A stretch of DNA of 64,000 bases from Sulfuritalea sp. (GCA_030680805.1 JAUXUK010000016.1:1-64000), one strand, 5' to 3'; numbered from the stretch's first letter, positions 16,591 through 27,503 are shown. Notes: generated from the sequence alone by a model not told the origin. Numbers and translations: made by a program.

Positions 16591-17364
16591 ATGACCATGA
16601 TCCCGCAACTCTCGCTGCGCGCCTTCGCCGTCTGGCGGCGCAACTTCCTGGTCTGGAAGAAACTGGCGATCCCCTCGCTGCTGGGCAATCTGGCCGACCC
16701 GATGATCTACCTGTTCGGCCTCGGCTACGGCCTGGGCGGGCTGCTGCCGCAGATCAACGGCGTGTCCTACATCGCTTTCCTTGCCAGCGGCACGGTGTGC
16801 GCCTCGACCATGAATGCGGCTTCGTTCGAGGCACTGTATTCGGCTTTCTCGCGCATGCATGTGCAGCGCACCTGGGAAGCGATCATGAATGCGCCGGTGA
16901 CGCTGGAGGATGTGATGGCCGGCGAACTGCTGTGGGCAGCCGCCAAGGCGACGCTGTCTGGTGTGGCGATCCTGGTCGTCATTACCCTGCTGGGTTTCGT
17001 CGCCTCGCCGCTGGCGCTGTGGGCGCTGCCGGTAATCTTCCTCACCGGGCTGGCCTTTGCCGCGCTCGGCCTGATCGTCACCGCACTGGCGCCATCCTAC
17101 GATTTCTTCATGTACTACTTCACCCTGTTCATCACGCCGATGGTGCTGCTGTGCGGCGTGTTCTTCCCGCCCGACCAGTTGCCGCCGCTGGTGCAGGCGG
17201 TGGCGGCCTGGTTGCCGCTGACGCACGCGGTGGCGCTGGTGCGGCCCCTGCTGTTCGGCGAGATTCCGGCCGACATCGTGGTGCACATTGCGGCCCTGCT
17301 GGCGGTTGCACTGGTTGCCTTCTGGATTGCGCTGACGCTGATCCGGCGCCGTCTGCTGAAGTAA
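16591..17364 (+). CDS. ABC-2 type transporter permease (NodJ-like)
   Basis: A 257-residue ABC-2 permease with about six hydrophobic segments. It begins [20 protein letters not shown], with [15 protein letters not shown] early and the conserved ABC-2 region [20 protein letters not shown] near residue 187. It should form the membrane channel for the NodI-like ATPase. The ATG at 16591 follows the ATPase stop by 1 base; a second ATG lies 2 codons on. The frame is open upstream inside the ATPase gene, but that part is not used. Confidence 0.92.
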   Translation: MTMIPQLSLRAFAVWRRNFLVWKKLAIPSLLGNLADPMIYLFGLGYGLGGLLPQINGVSYIAFLASGTVCASTMNAASFEALYSAFSRMHVQRTWEAIMNAPVTLEDVMAGELLWAAAKATLSGVAILVVITLLGFVASPLALWALPVIFLTGLAFAALGLIVTALAPSYDFFMYYFTLFITPMVLLCGVFFPPDQLPPLVQAVAAWLPLTHAVALVRPLLFGEIPADIVVHIAALLAVALVAFWIALTLIRRRLLK

Positions 17365-17373
17365 AATTGCCCC

Positions 17374-17574
17374 ATGGACATCATCATCAACGGCGAGCCG
17401 CAACGGCTGGCCGAACCGCTGACCGTAGCCGCCCTGCTCGAAGCCCGTGGCCTGGCCGGCAAGCGCGTGGCCGTCGAACGCAACGGCGAAATCGTGCCGA
17501 AGAGCCAGCATGCGGAAACGGCGCTGGCGAGTGGCGATCAGATCGAAATTGTCGTCGCCGTCGGCGGCGGTTGA
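17374..17574 (+). CDS. thiS: Thiamine biosynthesis sulfur carrier protein ThiS
   Basis: A 66-residue ubiquitin-like carrier that holds the sulfur for the thiazole ring of thiamine as a C-terminal thiocarboxylate. It begins [20 protein letters not shown] and ends IVVAVGGG, with the required terminal Gly-Gly. It lies 9 bases after the permease and 23 bases before thiG, its pathway partner. Confidence 0.96.
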   Translation: MDIIINGEPQRLAEPLTVAALLEARGLAGKRVAVERNGEIVPKSQHAETALASGDQIEIVVAVGGG

Positions 17575-17597
17575 ACGTACCTTCAGGATTCCTCACC

Positions 17598-18389
17598 ATG
17601 AGTTCAGATTCGCTCGTCATCGCCGGCAAGGCCTATAACTCGCGGCTGCTGGTCGGCACCGGAAAATACAAGGACTTCGCGCAGACCCGTGAAGCCATCG
17701 ACGCCTCGGGCGCCGAGATCATCACGGTGGCCATCCGCCGCACCAACATCGGGCAGGAGCCGGGCCAGCCCTCGCTGCTGGAAGTGCTGCCGCCCTCGCA
17801 ATTCACCATCCTGCCCAACACGGCGGGTTGCTACACGGCCGATGATGCGGTGCGCACCCTGCGCCTCGGCCGCGAGCTGCTCGACGGCCATGCGCTGTGC
17901 AAGCTCGAAGTGCTGGGTGATCCGCACACGCTGTTCCCCAACATGCCGGAAACCCTCAAGGCCGCCGCAACGCTGGTCAAGGACGGTTTCCAGGTGATGG
18001 TGTATTGCGCCGACGATCCGATCCAGGCGCGCATGCTGGAAGACATCGGCTGCGTCGCGATCATGCCGCTGGCCTCCTTGATCGGCTCCGGCATGGGCAT
18101 CCTGAATCCGTGGAACCTGAAGCTGATCATCGAGCAGGCCAAAGTACCGGTGCTGGTCGATGCCGGCGTCGGCACGGCGTCGGATGCGGCGATCGCGATG
18201 GAACTCGGTTGCGATGGCGTGCTGATGAATACCGCGATTGCCGGCGCGCAGGACCCGGTGCTGATGGCCGGCGCCATGAAGAAGGCGGTCGAAGCCGGCC
18301 GCGAAGCGTATCGCGCCGGGCGCATGCCGAAAAAGTTTTACGCCGCGACGCCCAGTTCCCCGAGTGGCGGATTGATCGGCGGCAAGTGA
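17598..18389 (+). CDS. thiG: Thiazole synthase ThiG
   Basis: A 263-residue TIM-barrel enzyme that condenses deoxyxylulose 5-phosphate, dehydroglycine and ThiS-thiocarboxylate into thiamine thiazole phosphate. It has [12 protein letters not shown] at the start, [39 protein letters not shown] (Schiff-base lysine), [13 protein letters not shown] and [20 protein letters not shown]. The ATG at 17598 gives the normal length. The stop overlaps the start of the next gene (GTGA). Confidence 0.97.
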   Translation: MSSDSLVIAGKAYNSRLLVGTGKYKDFAQTREAIDASGAEIITVAIRRTNIGQEPGQPSLLEVLPPSQFTILPNTAGCYTADDAVRTLRLGRELLDGHALCKLEVLGDPHTLFPNMPETLKAAATLVKDGFQVMVYCADDPIQARMLEDIGCVAIMPLASLIGSGMGILNPWNLKLIIEQAKVPVLVDAGVGTASDAAIAMELGCDGVLMNTAIAGAQDPVLMAGAMKKAVEAGREAYRAGRMPKKFYAATPSSPSGGLIGGK

Positions 18390-19015
18390 AGCGTCTCTTC
18401 ACCAGCGTCCTCTTTGCGGTACTGCTGGGTTCGGCGCAGGCCGAGGATGCGCCGCAAATCGTGACTCCGGCCGAGGCACAGCCGGCGCTGGAAGTCCCGG
18501 TCCAGCGGATGGGCTACGCCTTCGAGCAGCCGGAAATCCTGATCCGCCAGCGCCTGTTCGGTCTCGCCCACGGGCTCTCCCTGCTGGCGGCGGCCTGCCT
18601 CGATCTGCCGGCGTATTCGGGATCGATCCAGGACGCCTACGCCGCATGGCACGCGAAGCAGGCCAAGACCATCGAAGTCATCGTGCATGACCTTGCCCGC
18701 TATTACTTCGGGGCGCGCGCCGGCGAGGCACAGTGGCCCGATTTGTCGCGTGCCCTGAACCTCGGCAACCGCATCGAGTCGGCATTGAATGAAGTCACCC
18801 TGCATGCTGCCTGCGCCAGCCTGCCCGAGGCGATCGGCCGGCCGCGCTACGAACTCGACAGGATGCTGGTCGAAGGTATCGAACCCGCTGCCAGAGAGAC
18901 CGCCGTTACCAGCCCGGGCCTTGCCTGCCGGGAATGCCCCTCCGGGGGCCGGCAAAGCGGAAGCCCTGGTACGCAGAGCGAGCCAGCGCCGAGTTTTCAT
19001 AAGCCCGCCGAATGA
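18386..19015 (+). CDS. Secreted protein of unknown function with a repeat-derived C-terminus
   Basis: A 209-residue protein with a signal peptide ([22 protein letters not shown] start overlapping the thiG stop) and a mostly helical body ([40 protein letters not shown]). No family recognised. From about residue 172 onward ([20 protein letters not shown] to [12 protein letters not shown]) the sequence is encoded by a long dispersed-repeat copy at 18901-18999, so the original C-terminus was probably replaced or extended. The stop overlaps the trmB start by 4 bases. Conserved residues can only be judged in the first 170. Confidence 0.75.
   Translation: MKRLFTSVLFAVLLGSAQAEDAPQIVTPAEAQPALEVPVQRMGYAFEQPEILIRQRLFGLAHGLSLLAAACLDLPAYSGSIQDAYAAWHAKQAKTIEVIVHDLARYYFGARAGEAQWPDLSRALNLGNRIESALNEVTLHAACASLPEAIGRPRYELDRMLVEGIEPAARETAVTSPGLACRECPSGGRQSGSPGTQSEPAPSFHKPAE
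18901..18999 (+). repeat. Long-form dispersed repeat inside a coding region
   Basis: Starts CGCCGTTACC, has a central palindrome-like CCGGGAATGCCCCTCCGGGG, then GCGGAAGCCCTGG, TACGCAGAGCG and the terminal AGCCAGCGCCGAGTTTT. The reverse strand of 29607-29697 and of 34967-35029 carries the same blocks in the same order. It forms the 3' end of the secreted-protein gene. Confidence 0.8.
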
Positions 19016-19716
19016 GCGAGATCGACGACGAGGCAGCAGCGGAGCGCCGCGCCGGCCACATCCGCAGTTTCGTCCTGCGCCAGGGGCGGGTCTCCGATGC
19101 ACAGCGGCGCTTCCACGAGGAAGGCATGCCGCGCTGGGGCATTCCCTATCGGTCGGGCGCGCTGGATTTCGATGCCGTCTTCGGCCGCCGCGCCCACCGG
19201 ATTCTCGAAATCGGCTGCGGCATGGGCGAAACCACGGCGACCATTGCCGCCGCGCATCCGCAGAACGACTACCTCGGCATCGAGGTGCACACGCCCGGCG
19301 TCGGCAGCCTGCTGAAGGAAATCGCCACGCGCGAGCTGTCCAACCTGCGCGTGATCCAGCACGACGCGGTCGAGGTGGTGCGCGACATGATTGCGCCGGG
19401 TTCGCTGTCCGGCGTCCATGTCTTCTTTCCCGATCCGTGGCCGAAGAAGCGCCAGCAGAAGCGCCGCCTGATCCAGCCCGAATTCGTCAAGCTGCTGGCG
19501 ACGCGGCTGGCGCCGAGCGGCTACCTGCATTGTGCGACCGACTGGGAGGAGTACGCTATTCAGATGTTGAACGTGCTCTCCGCCGAACCGCAGCTGACCA
19601 ACATGGCCAAGGACTTCATTCCGCGCCCTCCCTACCGGCCGCAGACCAAATTTGAAACGCGTGGCTTGCGGCTGGGCCACGGCGTGTGGGACGTGGTTTT
19701 TCGGCGCAGGGTCTGA
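19012..19716 (+). CDS. trmB: tRNA (guanine-N7-)-methyltransferase TrmB
   Basis: A 234-residue SAM-dependent enzyme that makes m7G46 in tRNA. The SAM motif is [16 protein letters not shown], followed by [17 protein letters not shown], the TrmB signature [20 protein letters not shown] (PDPW) and [14 protein letters not shown]. The C-terminal [15 protein letters not shown] is also typical. The ATG overlaps the stop of the secreted-protein gene. Length and motifs make this certain. Confidence 0.97.
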   Translation: MSEIDDEAAAERRAGHIRSFVLRQGRVSDAQRRFHEEGMPRWGIPYRSGALDFDAVFGRRAHRILEIGCGMGETTATIAAAHPQNDYLGIEVHTPGVGSLLKEIATRELSNLRVIQHDAVEVVRDMIAPGSLSGVHVFFPDPWPKKRQQKRRLIQPEFVKLLATRLAPSGYLHCATDWEEYAIQMLNVLSAEPQLTNMAKDFIPRPPYRPQTKFETRGLRLGHGVWDVVFRRRV

Positions 19717-19718
19717 GA

Positions 19719-20867
<1,149 letters not shown>

Positions 20868-20872
20868 GCGCC

Positions 20873-22030
20873 GTGGCTTTCGTTGCTCATCCGTTGTGGC
20901 TGGTCGGCTTTCGCCCCTTCTTTGCCCTTGCCTGCCTTGCCGGGCTCAGCCTGCCGCTGCTCTGGGTCGCGATATTTCTCGGCACGATCGCGGCGCCCCA
21001 CGCAAGCGTTTCCGCGGTGCAGTGGCATGCCCACGAGATGTTCTTCGGCTTCGGCTGGGCCGTGCTTGGCGGTTTCCTGCTGACCTCGACCAAGAATTGG
21101 GTGGGAATTCGCGGCTATCACGGCGCGGCCCTTGTGTTTCTGGTCGCGGCCTGGCTGTTCGAGCGCGCGGGCATGTGGTTCGGCGGGAACTGGCCGGCTT
21201 CGCTGTTCGGCATCTCCAACGTACTGTTTCTCGCCTCGATTGTCGCCATGCTGCTGTGGACGCTGGTACGCCACCGCAAGCAGGACGACTATCGCGACAA
21301 CTATTTCTTCCTGGTGATCCTTCCCGCCTTCCTGATTGCCAAGCATCTGCTGCTGAGCGCCGAGCACTTTCAGTTCGGCATCGACATGGCCACCGGCCTG
21401 TTCCGCATGGCGTTTCTGGTGATGCTGGAACGCACCCTGACGCAGTTCATGAAGGGCGTTTTTCAGGTCGAGATTCTGCGCAACGCCGCGCTGGACAGGA
21501 GCATCAAGCTGCTCGGCCTGCTGCTGGTCGGCGGCGGGCTGATGCCGGTGGCGGCGGGATGGGTTTCGCTGCTGCTGGCGCTGTTGCTGGCGGGCCGGTT
21601 CCTGTTCTGGAAACCGCAACTGGCGATGCGGCGGCTCGATCTCGGCATCATGTACCTGGGCTATATCGCCATCGTGCTGCAACTGCTGGTCGAGTTCCTC
21701 GGTCAGGTCGCGCCGCCGGCATGGGTCGGCGCCTTCTCGATGCATGTGTTCGGACTGGGCGTCATGGGCCTGATCATTCCGGCCATGTTGATCCGGATCG
21801 CGAAGGGACACACCGGCCGGAAAGTGGTCTTCGAGCCGATGGACAAACTGGTGCTCTGGATCATGATCGCCGCCTTCGTGCTGCGGGTCGTTGCGCCGCA
21901 GATTCATCCCGACGCATACGCGCTCTGGATACTGCTCGCCGCCTGCGGCTGGTTTGCCGGCTTCGCGATCCTGGCCTGGCGGCTGATCCCGTCACTGCTG
22001 CAAGCCCGGGTGGATGGCCGCGAGCATTGA
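20873..22030 (+). CDS. nnrS: NnrS family membrane protein
   Basis: A 385-residue polytopic protein with about 12 hydrophobic segments. The family start is evident (LWLVGFRPFFALACLAGLS), as are QWHAHEMFFGFGWAVLGGFL and GAFSMHVFGLGVMGLIIPAM, which contain the conserved histidines. NnrS proteins are heme- and copper-containing membrane proteins linked to nitric oxide tolerance and denitrification. The GTG lies 5 bases after the diguanylate cyclase stop, suggesting cotranscription. No nitrite or nitric oxide reductase genes are in the window. Confidence 0.9.
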   Translation: MAFVAHPLWLVGFRPFFALACLAGLSLPLLWVAIFLGTIAAPHASVSAVQWHAHEMFFGFGWAVLGGFLLTSTKNWVGIRGYHGAALVFLVAAWLFERAGMWFGGNWPASLFGISNVLFLASIVAMLLWTLVRHRKQDDYRDNYFFLVILPAFLIAKHLLLSAEHFQFGIDMATGLFRMAFLVMLERTLTQFMKGVFQVEILRNAALDRSIKLLGLLLVGGGLMPVAAGWVSLLLALLLAGRFLFWKPQLAMRRLDLGIMYLGYIAIVLQLLVEFLGQVAPPAWVGAFSMHVFGLGVMGLIIPAMLIRIAKGHTGRKVVFEPMDKLVLWIMIAAFVLRVVAPQIHPDAYALWILLAACGWFAGFAILAWRLIPSLLQARVDGREH

Positions 22031-22045
22031 AGCCGCGATCCGGGG

Positions 22046-23263
22046 TCAGTCAAGAAACCCGGCCAGCAGTTGATTGAGAAAGCGCCTGCCGCGCGGCGTC
22101 GGGCGCATCACGCCATCCGCCGTCTCCAGCAACCCTGCCCGCCGTGCCGCCAGCGCCGACTTTTCGATGGTGGCGAGCGGCAGGCCGGTGCGTTCGGCGA
22201 ACAGCCCAAGCGGGAAGCCCTCGTTCAGCCGCAGCGCATTCATCATGAATTCGGCGGGCAGGTCGGCGCGGGAGATGGTCTGCCGGGTGCTCATGAAATT
22301 GCCGCTTGCCGCGCCCTCGAGATAGGCGCGCGGGTTGCGGTGGCGTGCTTCGCGCCAGATCGACTCGTGGTTCGACAGCTTGCTGTGCGCGCCGGCGCCG
22401 ATGCCGAGGTAATCGCCGAAGGTCCAGTAGTTGAGGTTGTGCTGGCAGCGCGAATTTGTGTCGACGGCGCGTTTGGCGAACGCGGAGGTTTCGTAGTGTT
22501 CGAACCCTGCAGCGCCTAGCGACGCTTCGACCATTTCCTGCATGTCGGCCGCCAGGTCGTCGTCGGGCAGCGGCGGCGGCGCGTGATGAAACGGCGTGTT
22601 CGGTTCCAGGGTCAGGTGGTAGGCCGAGATGTGGCTGACGCCCGTGGCTATCGCCGTCGCGATGTCGCGCTGGGCTTCGTCCAGTGTCTGCGCCGGCAGC
22701 GCGTACATCAGGTCGAGATTGACGCGGTCGAAATTCTTCTGTGCCAGGTCGATGGCGCGCCGCGCCTCGGCGCTGTCGTGAATACGGCCCAGCGCCGCGA
22801 GTTTGGCGTCGTCGAAACTCTGCACGCCGATCGACAGCCGATTGACGCCGGCCTCACGGAACGCGGCGAACTTCGCGGCCTCCGCCGTGCCGGGATTGGC
22901 TTCGAGCGTGACCTCGGCGCCGGGGTGCAGCGGCAGGCGCATGCGGATTGCGGCGAGCAGCGCCTCGGCGGTTTCGGCGCGCATCAGGCTCGGCGTGCCG
23001 CCACCGATGAAGACGCTGATCACCGGCCGGTTCCAGATCTGCGGCAGGGCGGCTTCGAGGTCGGCAATCAGAGCGGCGAGATAGGCAGCGTCATCGATCT
23101 CGCTGCGGCTCTCATGTGAATTGAAATCGCAGTAGGGGCACTTCTTGACGCACCAAGGCCAGTGCACGTAAAGGGCCAGCGGTGGTGGGGCGGCCAGACC
23201 GGAGCCTAAAAAACTCGGCGCTGGTGATGCGGCGATTGGCGCGATCGGAATGATCGGAATCAC
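22046..23263 (-). CDS. hemW: Radical SAM heme chaperone HemW (coproporphyrinogen III oxidase-like)
   Basis: A 405-residue radical SAM protein related to HemN. The cluster motif is C38-VKK-C42-PY-C45; then come GGGTPSLM, TLEANPGTAEAAKFAAFREA, GVNRLSIGVQSFDD and DLMYALPAQTLDEA. HemW relatives bind and deliver heme rather than oxidise coproporphyrinogen. The GTG start overlaps the rdgB stop. Residues 11-18 (AASPAPSF) are encoded by a dispersed-repeat copy, so the N-terminus is longer than usual before LALYVHWPW. A second repeat-like match encodes KSALAARR near the C-terminus. Confidence 0.94.
   Translation of the reverse strand: MIPIIPIAPIAASPAPSFLGSGLAAPPPLALYVHWPWCVKKCPYCDFNSHESRSEIDDAAYLAALIADLEAALPQIWNRPVISVFIGGGTPSLMRAETAEALLAAIRMRLPLHPGAEVTLEANPGTAEAAKFAAFREAGVNRLSIGVQSFDDAKLAALGRIHDSAEARRAIDLAQKNFDRVNLDLMYALPAQTLDEAQRDIATAIATGVSHISAYHLTLEPNTPFHHAPPPLPDDDLAADMQEMVEASLGAAGFEHYETSAFAKRAVDTNSRCQHNLNYWTFGDYLGIGAGAHSKLSNHESIWREARHRNPRAYLEGAASGNFMSTRQTISRADLPAEFMMNALRLNEGFPLGLFAERTGLPLATIEKSALAARRAGLLETADGVMRPTPRGRRFLNQLLAGFLD
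22140..22164 (+). repeat. Short dispersed repeat match inside hemW (3' part)
   Basis: CGCCGTGCCGCCAGCGCCGA followed by CTTTT, 23 of 25 positions as in the consensus, lying in the hemW reading frame where it encodes KSALAARR. The encoded peptide is not out of place for the family, so this may be a chance resemblance or an old copy. Confidence 0.45.
23208..23235 (-). repeat. Short dispersed repeat inside the hemW N-terminal coding region
   Basis: On the minus strand the copy reads GCCGCATCACCAGCGCCGAG followed by TTTTTTA and encodes AASPAPSF. The same peptide type (PAPTF/PAPSF) is encoded by copies in pilD and proS. Confidence 0.6.
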
Positions 23264-23850
23264 ATCCCCAGCCGCAACCGCTCAATCAGCAGCGCCAGCG
23301 CCTTGCCGCGATGCGAGCAGCGATTCTTTTCTTCGTGCGGAAGTTCGGCCGCCGTGAGGCCGGTGCCGGGCACCAGGAAGTAGGGGTCGTAGCCGAAGCC
23401 GCCGGCGCCCCTGGGCGTGTCGATGATCTCGCCATGCCATTCGCCTTCGGTGATGACCGGCTGCGGATCGTCGGCATGGCGCATCAGCACCAGAACCGCA
23501 ACATAGTGCGCGCGGTGATCGGCGACGCCGGCGAGATCGGCGAGCAACCTGGCGTTGTTCTTCGCATCCGATTTCGGCTCGCCGCCGTAGCGCGCCGAGA
23601 ACACGCCCGGCGCACCACCCAGCGCGCTCACGCACAAGCCTGAGTCGTCGGCCAGCGCCGGCAGGCCGGTGAGCCGCGCGGCGTGGCGCGCCTTGGCGAT
23701 GGCGTTTTCGACGAAGGTGATGTGCGGTTCTTCGGCTTCCGGCACATCGAAGGCCGACTGCGGCAGCACCTCGAAATCGAAGGGCGCCAGCAACTGGCCG
23801 AACTCGCGCAACTTGCCGGCGTTGCCGGAGGCCAGAACGAGTTTCTTCAC
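23260..23850 (-). CDS. rdgB: XTP/dITP pyrophosphatase (RdgB/HAM1)
   Basis: A 196-residue house-cleaning enzyme that hydrolyses dITP, XTP and related deaminated purine nucleotides. It shows [18 protein letters not shown] at the start, [40 protein letters not shown] and [14 protein letters not shown], all Ham1 signatures. The GTG at 23850 overlaps the rph stop (GTGA); the end overlaps the hemW start. The order rph-rdgB-hemW is standard in beta- and gammaproteobacteria. Confidence 0.96.
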   Translation of the reverse strand: MKKLVLASGNAGKLREFGQLLAPFDFEVLPQSAFDVPEAEEPHITFVENAIAKARHAARLTGLPALADDSGLCVSALGGAPGVFSARYGGEPKSDAKNNARLLADLAGVADHRAHYVAVLVLMRHADDPQPVITEGEWHGEIIDTPRGAGGFGYDPYFLVPGTGLTAAELPHEEKNRCSHRGKALALLIERLRLGM

Positions 23851-24578
23851 CGTATCGCCAACGCCGACTTCTGGGTCGCGACGATGTCGCCGATGCCGGC
23901 TGCGGCGAGTTCCAGCAGCGTATCGAGTTCGGCGCGCGAGAACGGTTCGCCTTCGGCGGTGCCCTGCACTTCGATGATGCCGCCGCTGGCCGTCATCACC
24001 ACGTTCATGTCGGTGTCGCAGGTCGAATCCTCGGCGTAATCGAGATCGAGCATCGGCTGGCCGCCGACGATGCCGACCGACACGGCGCCGACCAGTTCGC
24101 GCATCGGGTGGCTGGCCAGCTTGCCGCCGGCGACGAGCTTGGACAGGGCGTCGTGGAGCGCCACGCAGGCGCCGGTGATCGAGGCGCAGCGCGTGCCGCC
24201 GTCGGCCTGCAGCACATCGCAATCGAGCGTGATCTGGCGTTCGCCGAGCGCCGCCATGTCGGTCACGGCGCGCAAGGACCGGCCGATCAGGCGCTGGATT
24301 TCCTGGGTGCGGCCGGACTGCTTGCCCTTCGCCGCTTCGCGCGCCATGCGCGTGTTGGTGGCGCGCGGCAACATGCCATATTCGGCCGTCACCCATCCCG
24401 AGCCCTTGCCGCGCAGGAAGCCCGGCACCGATTCCTCGAGGCTGGCGGTGCACAGCACCTTGGTGGCGCCAAACTCGACCAGCACGCTGCCCTCGGCGTG
24501 GCAGGTGTAATTGCGGGTGATCTTGAGATTGCGCAGTTGCGACGCTGCGCGGTCGGTGCGTTGAAACGAACTGCTCAT
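23847..24578 (-). CDS. rph: Ribonuclease PH
   Basis: A 243-residue phosphorolytic exoribonuclease that trims tRNA 3' ends. It has [60 protein letters not shown] (phosphate-binding arginines) and [20 protein letters not shown]. It ends [16 protein letters not shown] like its relatives. The ATG overlaps the stop of the PP2C gene by 4 bases and the end overlaps rdgB by 4, so all are translated from one message. Confidence 0.97.
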   Translation of the reverse strand: MSSSFQRTDRAASQLRNLKITRNYTCHAEGSVLVEFGATKVLCTASLEESVPGFLRGKGSGWVTAEYGMLPRATNTRMAREAAKGKQSGRTQEIQRLIGRSLRAVTDMAALGERQITLDCDVLQADGGTRCASITGACVALHDALSKLVAGGKLASHPMRELVGAVSVGIVGGQPMLDLDYAEDSTCDTDMNVVMTASGGIIEVQGTAEGEPFSRAELDTLLELAAAGIGDIVATQKSALAIR

Positions 24579-25480
24579 GAGGATGCTCCATTGGGGGTGT
24601 GCGGAATGCGACGACGGATCGCCGCGATGGCGAGCTCGATGTCCTCGTCACTGACCGGCGCTTCCGCCATCTTTTTCTGCGCGGCGGGCCTCCGGTCAAG
24701 GGTGTCGGTGTCTTTGTCGGGATCGGACGCTTCCCAGCGCATGGCAATCAGGGTCAGGTTGTCGGCTTCGGGGCCGGCGGCCAGTTCGGCGGCATTGAGC
24801 AGATGCGGTACGGTGGTATTGGGCGACGCCCGTCCGAGTTCGGTCACCAGTGTTTCGCCCAGGGGCGACCATGCGCCGTCGGTGCACAGGGCAATCAGAT
24901 CGCCATCCTGCAGCTTCACGGCGGGCGAGACCTCGATGTGCGGCTTCGCATCGCCGCCCAGGCAACTGAAGACGCGGTTGCGCAACGGGTGGGTGGCGGC
25001 CTCGGTATCGCTGAGGCTGCCCTGGTCAACCATGCGTTGCACGATACTGTGGTCACGCGTCTGGGCCACGCGGGGCGCTCCGTCGGCGTGGCCGTGGATC
25101 AGGTACAGGCGCGAATCGCCGGCATGCGCCCAGCTCGCCTGGCCATCCTGCACCACGCAGGCGATGCACGTGGTGCGCGGCGCGGCGTGGGGCGGAATGC
25201 GGCAGTCGGTGGCGTAGCGGACGATGGTTTCGTGCGCCTGCTGCAGCGTCGCGGCGAGAAACCCGGGTGGGTCGGCCAAGCGCGATTTTGCCTCGCGGCG
25301 AAAGCGCTCGGTCAGGGTATCGATGGCAATCTGCGCGGCGACCTCGCCTTGCAGATGGCCGCCCATGCCGTCGGCCACCACCATCAAGACGGCATCTTCG
25401 GTGGCCAGCCAGGTGACGCGATCCTGATTGATGCGGCGGCCGCCGATGCGGCTTTCCTGGGCGATGGTGTAATTCATCAT
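24575..25480 (-). CDS. PP2C-family serine/threonine phosphatase
   Basis: A 301-residue Mg/Mn-dependent phosphatase. The PPM motifs are present: [10 protein letters not shown] (metal Asp), [40 protein letters not shown] and [10 protein letters not shown]. About 50 residues of charged tail follow the catalytic domain. It should reverse phosphorylation by the kinase encoded immediately upstream; the ATG at 25480 overlaps the kinase stop (ATGA). Together they form a eukaryote-type phospho-switch located in front of rph-rdgB-hemW. Confidence 0.93.
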   Translation of the reverse strand: MMNYTIAQESRIGGRRINQDRVTWLATEDAVLMVVADGMGGHLQGEVAAQIAIDTLTERFRREAKSRLADPPGFLAATLQQAHETIVRYATDCRIPPHAAPRTTCIACVVQDGQASWAHAGDSRLYLIHGHADGAPRVAQTRDHSIVQRMVDQGSLSDTEAATHPLRNRVFSCLGGDAKPHIEVSPAVKLQDGDLIALCTDGAWSPLGETLVTELGRASPNTTVPHLLNAAELAAGPEADNLTLIAMRWEASDPDKDTDTLDRRPAAQKKMAEAPVSDEDIELAIAAIRRRIPHTPNGASS

Positions 25481-26406
25481 TCGCGGCGCAGGCCGAGCAG
25501 CGAAAGCCACGAGTCCGGCCGCTTGTCACCCGGCTGATCGGTGTTGAGCGAAGCCTGCAGCGCGCGCGCATGCTGCGGTCGCCGCGTCGGATCAATGCGC
25601 AGGCATTCGTCGATGGTCGCCAGCAGGCGCGGCGAATAGTCCAGCCCCCAGCGCTGGCGTGCGGGCAGCAGTTGATCATCGACCAGCCGCTCGTCGGCCG
25701 CCTGCGGCGCGGCCCCGGCCAGGGCGGCATAGATGCAGGCGCCGACGGCGTAGATGTCAGTCCACGGCCCCAGCGTGAATTTGCCGTGGTACTGCTCGGG
25801 TGCCGCATAGCCCGGCGTGTACATGGCGCGCGGTTCCGGCGGGCCGATATCCACCGCATAGCGCGCGGCGCCGAAGTCCAGCAGTACCGGGCTGCCGTCA
25901 TCCCGCAGCCAGATGTTGGCCGGCTTGATGTCCAGATGCAGCAGGCCGCAGCCGTGCACCTCGCCGAGGCCGTCGAGCAGGCCGCTGAACATGGTGCGCA
26001 AAAAAGTTTCCTTCAAGCGACCGCGATTCTTGCGGATGTGGTCGCGCAAGGTGTGGCCGACTTCAAAGCGCATCACCAGATAAACGGTGCCGTTGGCGCG
26101 GAAGAAATTCAGCACCTGCACCACGTTGGGATGATCCAGGCCCTTGAGCGCCCGGCCCTCCTCGAAAAAGCATTTCAGTCCGTGGTTGAAATCCGACTGA
26201 AACTCGGGTGGCACCGTCGGCGCAATCTGGCCCTCACCGCGCAGCGCGAGGGCATTGGGCAGGTACTCCTTGATCGCCACCGGCTTGCCGGCGGCGTCGT
26301 GCGCCAGATAGACAATCGAAAAGCCGCCGACCGAGAGCTGTCGCTCGATGCGATAGCCTTCAAGTTCGTAGCCAGGCGGCAGGGCCTGATTGTTCTGGGT
26401 AACCAC
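25477..26406 (-). CDS. Eukaryotic-type serine/threonine protein kinase
   Basis: A 309-residue soluble kinase. The glycine loop is QLSVGGFSIVYLAHD, the ATP lysine is in PVAIKEYLP, the catalytic loop is HLDIKPANIWL (HLD instead of HRD) and the metal site LLDFGAARY. GYAAPEQY and GPWTDIYAVGACIY complete the C-lobe. The last ~40 residues (after RPQHARALQASL) have no membrane span. I chose the GTG at 26406 (VVTQNNQALPPGYELEGYRI); the frame extends only to a TTG. Substrates are unknown. It is divergent from yicC. Confidence 0.9.
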   Translation of the reverse strand: MVTQNNQALPPGYELEGYRIERQLSVGGFSIVYLAHDAAGKPVAIKEYLPNALALRGEGQIAPTVPPEFQSDFNHGLKCFFEEGRALKGLDHPNVVQVLNFFRANGTVYLVMRFEVGHTLRDHIRKNRGRLKETFLRTMFSGLLDGLGEVHGCGLLHLDIKPANIWLRDDGSPVLLDFGAARYAVDIGPPEPRAMYTPGYAAPEQYHGKFTLGPWTDIYAVGACIYAALAGAAPQAADERLVDDQLLPARQRWGLDYSPRLLATIDECLRIDPTRRPQHARALQASLNTDQPGDKRPDSWLSLLGLRRE

Positions 26407-26444
26407 GGTTAGTCCAAATGCCAAAAAATGCGCCGAGCAATCAT

Positions 26445-26515
26445 CGAGCGTAGCGAGCCAATCAATAACCCCCCGCGAGGGGGGATGGGGGGCGGGCGTT
26501 CAAACGAACCTTCCA
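26445..26515 (-). repeat. Half-copy of the ~150-base repeat
   Basis: On the minus strand, CCCGCCCCCC, then CCCTCGCGGGG, GATTGGCTCGCTACGCTCGA. The block resembles the 3' half of the 15475-15630 element (CCCCTCGCGGGG ... TCGCTTCGCTCGA). It occupies the leader between the kinase and yicC. The remaining ~110 bases of this gap show no feature. Confidence 0.5.
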
Positions 26516-26630
26516 GGGACTGGAAGGGGCGGATTGATATACTGCCGTGATTTTCCTTGTTCGCCCCCCCACTGTAAACAACTGCTTTTGGGCGGCGTCC
26601 GGGCAACAGGAGCGGAGACACCCCCACACC

Positions 26631-27503
26631 ATGATCTACAGCATGACCGGATATGCCGCTGCCAGCCGTGACCTCGGCAGCGCAGTGATGAACCTCGAAA
26701 TCAAGAGCGTCAATTCGCGCTATCTGGATATCAGCTTTCGCCTCAGCGAAGACCTGCGCTTTCTTGAAATGCCGCTGCGCGAGAAGATCACCGAGCGCGT
26801 CGGGCGCGGCAAGATCGAATGTCGCGGCTACTTGCAGGCGCAGCCGGCGCAAGGCGCGGCACGCGAGCGGGCGCCCAATGCGGCGCTGCTGGCTGAGCTG
26901 GGCAAACTCGACGACGCCGTGCGCGGCGTGCTGCCGCAGGCGGCGCCGCTGTCGGTGGCCGAAGTGCTGCGCTGGCCCGGCGTGCTGGGCGACGACTCGC
27001 TCACCGCGGAACAGTTGCAGGCGGCGGCGCAGGAGTTGTTCGCCAAACTGCTCGACGATTTCGTCGCCACCCGCGAACGCGAGGGCGCCAAACTGGCCGA
27101 CGTCTTGCGCGATCGCGCCGCCCGCATGCGCGAGCAGGTGCGCGCCGCCGAGCCGCTGCTGCCGGCTGCGCTGGCCGCCTATCGCGAACGACTGTCTACC
27201 AAGTTGCGTGAGGCGGTGGCGAATCTCGACGAGGAGCGCATCCGCCAGGAAGTCGGCGTGTTTGCCGCCAAGATCGATGTCGCCGAGGAAATTGCGCGGC
27301 TGGTGACCCACATGGACGAACTCGAGCGCGTGCTCAAGAAGGGCGGCGCGGTCGGCAAGCGGCTGGATTTCCTGATGCAGGAACTCAATCGCGAGGCCAA
27401 TACGCTGGCCTCGAAATCGGTCTCCGGCGAAGTCACCGCCATTGCGTTGGAACTCAAGCTGCTGATCGAGCAGATGAGGGAGCAGGTGCAGAATCTGGAA
27501 TAG
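26631..27503 (+). CDS. yicC: YicC family endoribonuclease
   Basis: A 290-residue protein with the YicC N-terminal domain (MIYSMTGYAAASRDLG, LEIKSVNSRYLDISFRLSED) and the DUF1732 C-terminal domain (FLMQELNREANTLASKSVSG, ALELKLLIEQMREQVQNLE). E. coli YicC is reported to be an endoribonuclease acting on sRNA RyhB. The ATG at 26631 fits the family exactly; the upstream extension does not. A hairpin follows the stop. Confidence 0.95.
   Translation: MIYSMTGYAAASRDLGSAVMNLEIKSVNSRYLDISFRLSEDLRFLEMPLREKITERVGRGKIECRGYLQAQPAQGAARERAPNAALLAELGKLDDAVRGVLPQAAPLSVAEVLRWPGVLGDDSLTAEQLQAAAQELFAKLLDDFVATREREGAKLADVLRDRAARMREQVRAAEPLLPAALAAYRERLSTKLREAVANLDEERIRQEVGVFAAKIDVAEEIARLVTHMDELERVLKKGGAVGKRLDFLMQELNREANTLASKSVSGEVTAIALELKLLIEQMREQVQNLE

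Noticed and set aside
23849-23875. Repeat-like string at the rph/rdgB border (CCGTATCGCCAACGCCGACT)
   Set aside because: It encodes the conserved RNase PH C-terminus (VATQKSALA), present in distant relatives, so the resemblance is convergent.
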